The notes below the pieces were generated by a model. It did not search any database and was not told where the DNA came from. It saw nothing but the letters and a program-made list of their open reading frames with translations. A program made the position numbers and the translations under genes. This document shows, one piece after another, positions 11,097 through 21,118 of a stretch of DNA of 64,000 bases; position 1 is the first letter of the stretch, and each line of letters begins with the position of its first letter. The DNA is taken from the NCBI GenBank assembly GCA_022376925.1, contig JAIOJX010000005.1, forward strand, positions 14,970,501 through 15,034,500, written 5' to 3'. The DNA is from Tragulus kanchil (Eukaryota; Chordata; Mammalia; Artiodactyla; Tragulidae).

Positions 11097-11423
11097 GGGG
11101 CTTCCCCTGGTGGTCCAGTGGGTAAGGACACCGCCTTGCACTGCAAGGGGTGCCGGTTCGATCCCTGGCCTGGGAAGATCCCACGTGCCACAGAATGGCT
11201 GGACCGATGTGTCCAATTACCGAGCCGGCGCTCTGGAGCGCATGCGCCCAGAGCCGGCGCTCTGCAATGACAGACGCCACCATGATGGGAGGCCCACAGG
11301 AGCCAAAGAACAAAGACGGATGAAAATAGAGAAATGAAAGACCAATAGAAGTGGCCCGCCTGCTCCCCTCCCTCCCCAACCCGACCCCCGCCCAAAATAA
11401 ATAAATAAATAAATCTTTAAAAA
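11097..11423 (+). repeat. CHR-type SINE, long-tail form, with target-site duplication
   Basis: Complete element. It is bounded by AAGAATCAGCTAGAG on the left and AAGAATCGGCTATAG from about 11,425 on the right. The tail has the C-rich block plus AATAAATAAATAAATAAATC. Confidence 0.85.
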
Positions 11424-11436
11424 AAAGAATCGGCTA

Positions 11437-11700
11437 TAGGACTTACCTGGCGTTCCAGTGGGTAAGGACACCGCCTTGCAGTGCAAGGGGCACCAGTGCG
11501 ATCCCTGGCCTGGGAGGATCCCACATGCCACAGAGCAACTGAACCGATGTGTCCAACTATCGAGCCAGAGCTCTGGAGCGCATGCACCTGGAGCTGGTGC
11601 TCTGCAGCGAGAGAGGCCATTGTGATGGGAGGCCCACAAAGGCCAAAGAACAAAGATGGAAATAAATGAAAGATCCATAGAAGTGGCCAAAAAATATATA
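11437..11700 (+). repeat. CHR-type SINE, short-tail form
   Basis: TTACCTGGCGTTCCAGTGGG to AGAAGTGGCCAAAAAATAT. It lacks the C-rich tail block of its left neighbour and is more diverged. Confidence 0.8.
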
Positions 11701-12302
11701 TGTATCAGCTGGGGAAACATGATGAAAATACCAGGTCCCAAGCTTTGCCCCCAGAGGTTGGAGTCAGGAGGCTTGAAGTGGGGCCCAGAAACCTGCAGTT
11801 TTAATATATTATCCCAGACAGTTCTGATGACATCAGGCCATCCAGTGATCCTTCTGAGGGACACCAACCTGAAACACCTTGTATTCTCTTCGTCTCTTCT
11901 CCCCAGCAAAGCAGTTTCTAGAATATGCAAGCAGATATTCTCACACATTGAAAAAGAAGTATAAATAAATACACTTGCCTCACACAGTGTGGTGGACTCA
12001 ACGGTCGTTGCCATTTGGGAGCAGGTTATTAATATTTCTTCCTAGTAGTTCTTCTTGAAAGTAAGAAATAACTCCAGAGATCACTCCCTCTGGTTCTAAC
12101 TGTATAAGAAAGCACTGAACCCGGGAAGGATGGGAGGAAATGTAACTTAGCAGGCACACCTGTGAAAGAGGAGCCCCCATCCCCCCCGTCAGCCTGTGGG
12201 TCCATCATCGGCTGTTAGCACTCGGGTTACTGCCTTCCAGCAGACAGCGAGATGGCTGCCATGTTCTCGGGAAGCACATCCCCGACACACACCCCATACT
12301 GC

Positions 12303-14480
12303 AGCCCAGAATTCATTTTTTATATATATTTATTATTTACTTATTTGGGAGGGGCGGGTTGGGGAGGGAGAGGGGCAGGTGGGCCACTTCTATTGGTCTT
12401 TCGTTTTTCTATTTTCATCTGTCTTTGTTCTTTGGCTCCTGTGGGCCCCCCATCGCGGTGGCCTCTGTCGTTGCAGAGCGCCGGCTCTGGGCGCATGCGC
12501 TCCAGAGCTCCGGCTCGGTAATTGGACACATGGGTCCAGCCGCTCCGCGGTACGTGGGATCTTCCCAGGCCAGGGATCGAGCCGGCGCCCCTTGCACTGC
12601 AAGACGGTGTCCTTACCCCCTGGATCACCAGGGAAGCCCCCAGAATTCATTTTTTAAGTCTGGAAAACAGAACTGCAAGCATTGGCCCATGCTATGTGAG
12701 GTCTTCAGACAGCCCAACCCTGAGCTAGAGAAGGGTCTCATCTCAGGCTCTGCACCTGAAAAAGCTACTGAAGAAGAACTAAAGCCAACACAAAACAGCT
12801 TCAGAAGAGGAAAAGCCAAAAATTAGGGAGCCTCCTGGCCTCTGTAGCTGTCAATGCCCAAGGCTCAGCTGCAGGGGAACGAGATCTGCTGAGAAAAGCA
12901 GTGAGCGTTTGCCTGAGCATCCAGGCTAATTAAACTAGAACCCTGGATGTGTTGCCCAGACATCTGTCCTGGTTAAAGCTTCCTTGGCCATTCCAGTGTG
13001 GAGCCAAGATTGAGATCCAGTGATCTTAAGATGGAAGCAAAGCACAGTGCCTGAGCTTTTGTGCTGAAAATGTAGTCTCCCCCAAATCAGTGAACTGTCT
13101 GTGCTCTCGGTCCATGGCCCTCTTAGGGCATTCTCCAGTTGGAGGTGGTAGGGAGCAGCATAGAGGTCTGCCTGTGGGCACTGTTATCCGGGAGTGGATG
13201 CTGGGGATGGTTCATCCGAAAGAAAAGCCATCATCACGCTGCTCTCAGGTCACTGCCAAGAGAGACTGGGAACAGCTGCAGTGCAGTTATGATCAAAGAG
13301 GTGCCTCCACTCTGGAGCATTCTCCACTTGGCTTGGTACTTAAAGAGCAAACACTAAGCTTGGTTTACTCATTAACAGAGCTCGGCTTCTGGTGAGCCCA
13401 GAATTCATTTTTTATATATATTTATTATTTACTTATTTGGGAGGGGCGGGTTGGGGAGGGAGAGGGGCAGGTGGGCCACTTCTATTGGTCTTTCGTTTTT
13501 CTATTTTCATCTGTCTTTGTTCTTTGGCTCCTGTGGGCCCCCCATCGCGGTGGCCTCTGTCGTTGCAGAGCGCCGGCTCTGGGCGCATGCGCTCCAGAGC
13601 TCCGGCTCGGTAATTGGACACATGGGTCCAGCCGCTCCGCGGTACGTGGGATCTTCCCAGGCCAGGGATCGAGCCGGCGCCCCTTGCACTGCAAGACGGT
13701 GTCCTTACCCCCTGGATCACCAGGGAAGCCCCCAGAATTCATTTTTTAAGTCTGGAAAACAGAACTGCAAGCATTGGCCCATGCTATGTGAGGTCTTCAG
13801 ACAGCCCAACCCTGAGCTAGAGAAGGGTCTCATCTCAGGCTCTGCACCTGAAAAAGCTACTGAAGAAGAACTAAAGCCAACACAAAACAGCTTCAGAAGA
13901 GGAAAAGCCAAAAATTAGGGAGCCTCCTGGCCTCTGTAGCTGTCAATGCCCAAGGCTCAGCTGCAGGGGAACGAGATCTGCTGAGAAAAGCAGTGAGCGT
14001 TTGCCTGAGCATCCAGGCTAATTAAACTAGAACCCTGGATGTGTTGCCCAGACATCTGTCCTGGTTAAAGCTTCCTTGGCCATTCCAGTGTGGAGCCAAG
14101 ATTGAGATCCAGTGATCTTAAGATGGAAGCAAAGCACAGTGCCTGAGCTTTTGTGCTGAAAATGTAGTCTCCCCCAAATCAGTGAACTGTCTGTGCTCTC
14201 GGTCCATGGCCCTCTTAGGGCATTCTCCAGTTGGAGGTGGTAGGGAGCAGCATAGAGGTCTGCCTGTGGGCACTGTTATCCGGGAGTGGATGCTGGGGAT
14301 GGTTCATCCGAAAGAAAAGCCATCATCACGCTGCTCTCAGGTCACTGCCAAGAGAGACTGGGAACAGCTGCAGTGCAGTTATGATCAAAGAGGTGCCTCC
14401 ACTCTGGAGCATTCTCCACTTGGCTTGGTACTTAAAGAGCAAACACTAAGCTTGGTTTACTCATTAACAAGAGCTCCCGG
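12303..14480. repeat. Tandem duplication 5 (period 1092)
   Basis: 12303 to about 13386 recurs at 13395 to about 14480 and includes a complete minus-strand CHR SINE. The left copy ends in a corrupted version of the sequence at 14466-14480. Confidence 0.92.
12323..12638 (-). repeat. CHR-type SINE, long-tail form, perfect 18-bp target-site duplication
   Basis: A complete element on the minus strand. CCCAGAATTCATTTTTTA occurs at 12305-12322 and 12639-12656. The tail block reads GGGGAGGGAGAGGGG on the + strand. Copied at 13415-13730 by duplication 5. Confidence 0.9.
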
Positions 14481-14794
14481 GGCTTCCCTGGTGGTCCAGT
14501 CGGTAAAGATTCTGCCTTGCAGTGTAAGGGGTGCCAGTTTGATCCCTGGCCTGGGAAGATCCCACGTGCTGTGGCGTGGCAGGACAGGTGTGTCTCATTA
14601 GAGCCAGTGCTCTGGAGCGCATGTGCCCAGAGCCGGTGCTCTGCAAGTAGAGAGGCCTCTGCAATGGGAGGCCGAAGAATAAAGATGGATAAAAATAAAT
14701 CAATAAAAAGAGGCAAAAAAAAAAAAAAAAAAAAAAAAACCTGGCAGATGATTTAAAGGAGAAGAAATAAAACTTACTCTTTGAAAAAAAAAAA
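14479..14794 (+). repeat. CHR-type SINE with a second A-tail (candidate 3' transduction)
   Basis: A short-tail element at 14479-14714 with 25 A (14715-14739) is followed by 44 non-SINE bases (14740-14783) and another A run. AAGAGCTCCC flanks the whole block at 14469-14478 and 14793-14802. Confidence 0.7.
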
Positions 14795-14885
14795 GAGCTC
14801 CCAGAAGGATGTTGGCCATACACAGACATGGACACACACACACACAGACTGTGGCTTCTTTGCTTCATGTTAAAACTCTGTTGCG

Positions 14886-15070
14886 GGGAATTCCCTGATG
14901 GTCCAGTGGTGTGACTCTGTGCTGTGGCTGCCGTAGGCCTAGTTTCCATCCCTGGTTGGGGAATGAGATCCCACAAGACGAGATAAGGGCCAGCAGAAAG
15001 ACTCCACTGCAAATTTCCCTCAAGGAGAATACGCTGGTCGTCGTAGAAAGGGCCTTCCCTTTAAAGTAAA
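14886..15070 (+). repeat. Degraded CHR-type SINE
   Basis: ATTCCCTGATGGTCCAGTGG, CATCCCTGGTTGGGGAATGA and a TAAATAAATAAATA end are recognisable. Confidence 0.65.
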
Positions 15071-15349
15071 TAAATAAATAGCATCTTCCAAAAGAAACAG
15101 CTGGATCCTCCATCTGGAAGCTAGATGACCATGTGTGTTTCCCACTGAAACACCACATCTCACCGACAGACGAGCGAAGACACCACCCTTTCACACTCTG
15201 GTGTGTGTACAGAAGGGGGAGGCCTCAAAGCCAAAACCAAGGAGGCGGCGCCTCTCCTTCCTTTTCTGCTCTCTTCTGTAATGATTGGTAAATAACTCTC
15301 TGAGAAAGGAGAGACCCCAAGCTAATTCTATTTTGTCTTTTCTGCAATT

Positions 15350-15531
15350 TTTTAAAAATATATATATTTATTTATTTTGGGATCATGGGCTTCAGAATGC
15401 AAGCTCAGTATTTATGGTGTAGCGGCTTAGTTCCCCCACGGCATGTGGGGATCTTCCCAGACCAGGTATTGAACCAGAGTCCCCTGCATTGCAAGGCAAA
15501 CGCTTAACCACTAGACCATCAGGGAAGCCCC
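15350..15531 (-). repeat. CHR-type SINE, 5' part
   Basis: Minus-strand element ending GACCATCAGGGAAGCCCCC on the + strand. The A-rich end corresponds to TATTTATTTATTTTG at 15363. Confidence 0.75.
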
Positions 15532-15574
15532 CTTTTCTGCAATTTTTAATGCTTTTAAGAAAATCGTGTATTTT

Positions 15575-15690
15575 TTTCTTTGGACCACTCCATAAGGCTT
15601 GAGGGATCTTAACTCCCCGGTCAGGGGTCGAACCAGTGCGCCTTCTCATGGAAGCTCAGAATCCTAATCACTGGACCAGCAGACTATTCC
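15575..15690 (-). repeat. Degraded CHR-type SINE
   Basis: GGTCAGGGGTCGAACCAGTG and ATCACTGGACCAGCAG mark a diverged minus-strand element. Confidence 0.6.
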
Positions 15691-16300
15691 CTATTCTGCA
15701 CTTTAATTTCTGCTTGTGTATGTGTGTAAGTGTGCGGGGGAGGAGTGAGGGTGTGGACGTGCATGGTGTGTAGTGTCTGCGGGTGGCATGTGTGTGTGTG
15801 TCTCCCAGGGGAAGGGTAGGAAAGGAGGACGTATTTACAACTTGCAGTACATTTTTACGTCTCATCAGAGAGTAGACATACCTCCGGGAGAAAACCCTTA
15901 TCAGTGTGCCTGGGCGCCAGCAGCCTCGGCATCCCCGTGGGACTTACTGGAACCACAGATCCTTTTCCCCAGATATACTGACTCACAGGCTGCCTTTCAA
16001 CAAGGTCCCCAGCTGCTGGCTGTGCCTGTGTGAGTCCCGTCCAGAGTCCTGGGTAAGAGAGGATGTCTGAGGTTCGAACTCTGGCTTCTCAGAGGCTTAA
16101 CCTCTCAGGCCTCTCTCTTCAGTAGGTATTTTAATAATATGTAGTTCTTTGGGTTCTTGTAGAAGTTAACTGAGTTCACTCTTGTCTGGTGCTCAACAGA
16201 ACACTTGGCTGATAGTAAGCACTGGCATTGAGGAGGATGCTGGCAAGCAGTCACGGAGCAGGTCTGGGTTCCATAAGATGTCGTTTTCCACCATGAGACA

Positions 16301-16505
16301 GGGCTTCCCTGGTGGTTCCATGGTAAAGGATCCACCTGCCAATGCAGGAGATGCAGGTTCGATCCCTGGGTCGGAAAGATCCCCTGGAGAAGGACATGGC
16401 AACCCACTCCAGTGTTCTTGCCTGGGAAATCCCACGGACAGAGCAGCCTGGCCGGTGACAGCCCCTGGGATCGCAGAGTCAAGACACACCTGAGTGGCTG
16501 AGCAC
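16301..16505 (+). repeat. Bov-tA SINE next to last CAP2 exon
   Basis: GGCTTCCCTGGTGGTTCCAT to GAGTCAAGACACACCTGAGT, complete. It ends about 70 bp before the acceptor of the terminal CAP2 exon. Confidence 0.88.
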
Positions 16506-16575
16506 GATCCTAGTCAACCATCCGTTTGCAAAGCCTTTGTTTGAATAATTTTGCTCCTCTTGCCTTTTTTTCCAG

Positions 16576-16686
16576 AGAGAATTTCCTGTTCCTGAACAGT
16601 TCAAGACAGCCTGGGATGGAGCCAAGCTGATCACTGAACCTACAGAAATTATGGTTTCCGAGAGACCGCCAAAGCCCTTGACCTGA
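16576..16686 (+). CDS. CAP2: CAP2 last coding exon and stop codon
   Basis: The coding part of the terminal exon follows the acceptor TTTTTTTCCAG and encodes 36 residues starting REFPVPEQFKTAWDGAKLIT, then stops at TGA (16684-16686). These residues form the end of the CAP C-terminal domain, a part implicated in domain dimerisation and actin nucleotide exchange. As I remember the human protein, it ends soon after EIM; here the frame runs on for VSERPPKPLT, ten residues more. A Bov-tA SINE ends about 70 bp upstream. The duplicate at 17633-17743 agrees over the coding part but lacks this acceptor. Confidence 0.92.
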   Translation, partial: REFPVPEQFKTAWDGAKLITEPTEIMVSERPPKPLT

Positions 16687-17632
16687 ATCCCCACCCCCAG
16701 CATCAAAAAAAAAAAAAAAAAACCCACACAGCAGCATTAAGGACCTAGACGTTGCAGTAGCGCCTGCTGCTTTCGTTTTGGCCTCCGACAATTCTGTGCT
16801 ATAGAAACAGCATCATTTCTGGCACCCTTTTGAGGGCTTTTTGAAATATTTCACATTTCTTTGTGGTTTGCCTTTGTGTGTGATTTGAGTTCCACAGGAT
16901 GACTTGTGAGCATTACATATTTAAAGGGCAAAAAAGAGAATTCTGTTCCCCTCATGTCATTATCACAGTAGCTGAGAGGTAAAAATATTGCATGACTCAC
17001 TTTTTACACTCATGTCTAATTGCTAGTTGAAAAATAAAACCTTTGAGAATCTAAGATGTACGTTTTTATCTTTTAGACAGTTTCCACATATGCAGTAGTA
17101 GTGTGCTCGAAAAATGTACAATTTTTGTTTTCTTACTTTTACCAGCTTTACCAGCATGAGTACACTGTCAGCCTGAATATCTGTTTTAAAAACACAAGAA
17201 AGTTCCATACCAAGAACCGTATCCAAGTTGGGTTTTTTTTTTTTTTGGTCCTTGGAAAGACCTGTATTTTTCACAGTTACCAAAAACCAGAAGTTGACCT
17301 TAATGATTTGTCTTAAATATTTTTTTTCTTTTTTCCCCATGTTTTTAAAAATTGGGGGGAAAAACCCCCTTTTTTCTCTGGGACAAGCCCAGTGGTTTTT
17401 ATGCCAAAACTGGATAGAGGAAGCAGGGTTTTTTTTTTTCACTTATAACCTACGTTTCTCTAGACAGCCCAGTGGTTGTTTTCCAGTTTGGAACCGTTAA
17501 CTATCAGATGCCTTGTAAGTGATGTCTTTTAACGCTTTTACTATAGATGTTCTTCTCCACTTTGCCAGACTTGCTAAACAGTCTCAAAATGAAAATGAAA
17601 AAGCCATAGTTCTATGACAACTTCTAAAGCCT

Positions 17633-17743
17633 AGAGAATTTCCTGTTCCTGAACAGTTCAAGACAGCCTGGGATGGAGCCAAGCTGATCACTGAACCTAC
17701 AGAAATTATGGTTTCCGAGAGACCGCCAAAGCCCTTGACCTGA
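17633..17743 (+). pseudogene. CAP2: Duplicate of CAP2 last coding segment inside the 3' UTR
   Basis: The coding portion of the last exon recurs at an offset of 1057. The CCAG acceptor is replaced by 3' UTR sequence ending GCCT, and the switch occurs in the shared 8-mer AGAGAATT. It lies downstream of the real stop, so it would not be translated. Confidence 0.85.
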
Positions 17744-19047
17744 ATCCCCACCCCCAGCATCAAAAAAAAAAAAAAAAACCCACACAGCAGCATTAAGGAC
17801 CTAGACGTTGCAGTAGCGCCTGCTGCTTTCGTTTTGGCCTCCGACAATTCTGTGCTATAGAAACAGCATCATTTCTGGCACCCTTTTGAGGGCTTTTTGA
17901 AATATTTCACATTTCTTTGTGGTTTGCCTTTGTGTGTGATTTGAGTTCCACAGGATGACTTGTGAGCATTACATATTTAAAGGGCAAAAAAGAGAATTCT
18001 GTTCCCCTCATGTCATTATCACAGTAGCTGAGAGGTAAAAATATTGCATGACTCACTTTTTACACTCATGTCTAATTGCTAGTTGAAAAATAAAACCTTT
18101 GAGAATCTAAGATGTACGTTTTTATCTTTTAGACAGTTTCCACATATGCAGTAGTAGTGTGCTCGAAAAAATGTACAATTTTTGTTTTCTTACTTTTACC
18201 AGCTTTACCAGCATGAGTACACTGTCAGCCTGAATATCTGTTTTAAAAACACAAGAAAGTTCCATACCAAGAACCGTATCCAAGTTGGGTTTTTTTTTTT
18301 TTTGGTCCTTGGAAAGACCTGTATTTTTCACAGTTACCAAAAACCAGAAGTAGACCTTAATGATTTATCTTAAATATTTTTCTGCCATGTCACTTGGAAA
18401 ACTTGTACTTCTCTGCATAAAGATTTTTATGCCAAAACATGGATAGGAGGAAGCAGGGTTTTTTTTTTTTTTTTCTCACTCTATAATACCTCACAGTGTT
18501 TCTCTAGGAACAAGCCCAGTGGTTGTTTTCCAGTTTGGAACCTGCGAACTATCAGATGCCTTGTAAGTGATGTCTTTTAACGTTTTACTATAGATGTTCT
18601 TCTCCACTTTGCCAGACTTGCTAAACAGTCTCAAAAATGAAAATGAAAAAGCCATAGTTCTATGACAACTTCTAAAGCCTAGAGAATTGTTTGTTGGCTT
18701 GCCTCGCTGCTCTGTTTTGTAGTAGTGATATAAATGCTTTTTCAACACGAGTCACTCTGATATTCCTTTTTATCGTTTTAGTACATAATGCTGAAAATCT
18801 GTAACTTTTTGGCTCACCTGTAATGAATTCTAGTATAATACTTGCAGACCAGATACAAGCATATAGATTGTGCCTATTACAGCCTTTGGAATACATCGTT
18901 TCTGTTTTTTAAATATCTTCTATAACCACATAGTATTCAAATTACTAATGCTCGTGTACCACAGTTTTGCGCTAGAAGTTTTTGTCCAAATGAATAATGT
19001 TGTGGCTTTAGTCAGTATCTTTTTTTTCAACTGTAAACTTACTCTGA

Positions 19048-19053
19048 AATAAA
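19048..19053 (+). terminator. CAP2: Probable CAP2 polyadenylation signal
   Basis: A canonical AATAAA lies in A/T-rich sequence, the last one before clear L1 and SINE sequence begins near 19.3 kb. A weaker candidate is the AATAAA at 17033-17038 and its duplicate at 18089-18094. Placement is inferred from order only. Confidence 0.5.
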
Positions 19054-19487
19054 GTAAAATTCTATTTAAATTTAAAATTGTTTAAATACTGTGGTGAATT
19101 CAGGGTGTGAACATTTTTTCCCTCTTTGATCTGCCCCTTCCTCTATGTCAGCTTTAGGAAAGAGAGCCGAGCCTTTCTGTTTGAATTAGAGAATTTATCC
19201 AGCATGCCATCAGCCTCCCTGAAGAATAGCTTCATCTACATAAATATCAGATAAAGCCAAATGTAGCTAGAAGGACTGTCAGAACATTCTAGAATCAAGT
19301 TTTTTAAACTGAAGTATAGTTGATTTACCGTATTGCATCCGTTTCAGGTGTATGCATAGTAATTCAGTTATATTTCTGCAGATTATAATCTGTTACAGAT
19401 TATTACAAGATATTGACTGTAATTCCCTGTCCTATATAATAAATCCTTATTGCTTACCTGTTTTTCTTTTCTTTTTTTTTTTTTTTA

Positions 19488-19646
19488 AGCAACTTTTATT
19501 TATTTATTTTTGGCTGTGCTGAGTCTTTGTTGATGTGTGGGTTTAGGTGCTCTGCAGTATGTGGGATCTTCCCGGATCAGGGCTCGAACCTGTGTCTCCT
19601 GCATTGGCAGACAGGTTCTTATCCACTGAGCTACAAGGGAAGCCCT
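19488..19646 (-). repeat. CHR-type SINE, nested in L1
   Basis: ATTTATTTTTGGCTGTGCTG to GCTACAAGGGAAGCCC. Duplicate at 20646-20804. Confidence 0.8.
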
Positions 19647-19684
19647 TACCTGTTTTTCATACTGTAGCTTGTATCCATTGTTGT

Positions 19685-19900
19685 CGGTTGTTGTTTAGTC
19701 ACTAAGTCATGTCCAACTCTTTTGCGGCCCCATGGACTGTAACTCACCAGGCTCTTTTGTCCATGAGATTTCCCAGGTGAGAATACTGGAGTGGGTTGCC
19801 ATTTCCTCCTCCAAGGGATCTTCCTGACCCAGGAATCAAACCTGTGTCTCCTGCATTGGCAGGAGGATTCTTTACTGCTGAACCACTAGGGAAACCCTGT
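19685..19900 (-). repeat. Bov-tA SINE, nested in L1
   Basis: GTTGTTGTTTAGTCACTAAG to CTGAACCACTAGGGAAACCC. Duplicate at 20843-21058. Confidence 0.85.
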
Positions 19901-21118
19901 ATCTGTTATTCTCACACTTCTAATTTATCCTTCCCCACTCTCTCGCCCCTTTTCATAACTGTAACTTTGTGCCTTATGTCTGTGAGTCTGTGTTTGGTAT
20001 ATAGATTCATTTGGGTTATTTTTTAGACTATATATATGTGACATATAGAATTTGTCTTTCTCTGATTTATTTCACTAAGCACAATACTCTTTAGGTCTAC
20101 CCATGTTGCTGCAAGTGGCAATGTTTCATTCATTTTTATGGCTGAGTAGTGTTCTGTTTTACATATACCATATCTTCTTAAGCCAATCACTTATTGATGG
20201 ACATGAGTTGTTTCCGTGTCTTAGATATTGTAAATAGACATGTATGTGCAGTTTAAAAAGGGGAACGGGTAATTTTTCCCTCTTTGATCTGCCCCTTCCT
20301 CTATGTCAGCTTTAGGAAAGAGAGCCGAGCCTTTCTGTTTGAATTAGAGAATTTATCCAGCATGCCATCAGCCTCCCTGAAGAATAGCTTCATCTACATA
20401 AATATCAGATAAAGCCAAATGTAGCTAGAAGGACTGTCAGAACATTCTAGAATCAAGTTTTTTAAACTGAAGTATAGTTGATTTACCGTATTGCATCCGT
20501 TTCAGGTGTATGCATAGTAATTCAGTTATATTTCTGCAGATTATAATCTGTTACAGATTATTACAAGATATTGACTGTAATTCCCTGTCCTATATAATAA
20601 ATCCTTATTGCTTACCTGTTTTTCTTTTCTTTTTTTTTTTTTTTAAGCAACTTTTATTTATTTATTTTTGGCTGTGCTGAGTCTTTGTTGATGTGTGGGT
20701 TTAGGTGCTCTGCAGTATGTGGGATCTTCCCGGATCAGGGCTCGAACCTGTGTCTCCTGCATTGGCAGACAGGTTCTTATCCACTGAGCTACAAGGGAAG
20801 CCCTTACCTGTTTTTCATACTGTAGCTTGTATCCATTGTTGTCGGTTGTTGTTTAGTCACTAAGTCATGTCCAACTCTTTTGCGGCCCCATGGACTGTAA
20901 CTCACCAGGCTCTTTTGTCCATGAGATTTCCCAGGTGAGAATACTGGAGTGGGTTGCCATTTCCTCCTCCAAGGGATCTTCCTGACCCAGGAATCAAACC
21001 TGTGTCTCCTGCATTGGCAGGAGGATTCTTTACTGCTGAACCACTAGGGAAACCCTGTATCTGTTATTCTCACACTTCTAATTTATCCTTCCCCACTCTC
21101 TCGCCCCTTTTCATAACT

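Larger units (their letters stand above)
16576..18688. repeat. Tandem duplication 6 (period 1057, 8-bp junction identity)
   Basis: 16576-17640 recurs at 17633-18688. The switch point lies in AGAGAATT, present at both ends of the unit. The left copy degenerates at 17326-17500, with expanded T, G, A and C runs and lost segments compared with the right copy. Confidence 0.93.
1..19075 (+). other. CAP2: CAP2 gene, 3' portion (last four coding exons, introns, 3' UTR)
   Basis: The window opens inside a CAP2 intron. The spliced exons encode the C-terminal CARP/beta-sheet domain of adenylyl cyclase-associated protein 2, which in the CAP family binds ADP-actin monomers and promotes nucleotide exchange to recycle actin; CAP2 is the form enriched in muscle and brain. 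The exons read as 69 + 47 + 36 residues in one continuous frame, with AG acceptors and GT donors at every internal border. The helical folded domain, proline-rich and WH2 parts lie upstream of the window. Several exons appear two or three times because of tandem duplications of about 1.1 kb, which I regard as assembly artefacts, so the gene span here is inflated. The identification rests on recognising the protein; the gene end is placed at a polyadenylation signal near 19,048. Confidence 0.93.
16687..19075 (+). other. CAP2: CAP2 3' untranslated region (contains a tandem duplicate)
   Basis: Non-coding, A/T-rich sequence follows the CAP2 stop. AATAAA hexamers occur at 17033-17038, again in the duplicate at 18089-18094, and at 19048-19053; I take the last as the main polyadenylation signal. 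The UTR contains a copy of part of the last exon (17633-17743), because 16576-17640 and 17633-18688 are tandem copies. Without the duplicate the UTR would be about 1.3 kb. The stretch 17326-17500 in the left copy is corrupted compared with 18370-18540. Confidence 0.7.

Noticed and set aside
12341..12826. Recurrent open frames of 90-180 codons in both strands of SINEs (here and at 3537, 11081, 33446, 57814 and elsewhere)
   Set aside because: They translate the GC-rich body of CHR SINEs and reappear wherever that SINE occurs. They are not genes.
17633..17743. Second terminal CAP2 exon allowing an alternative C-terminus
   Set aside because: It lacks the original acceptor, lies in the 3' UTR after the stop, and encodes the same residues.
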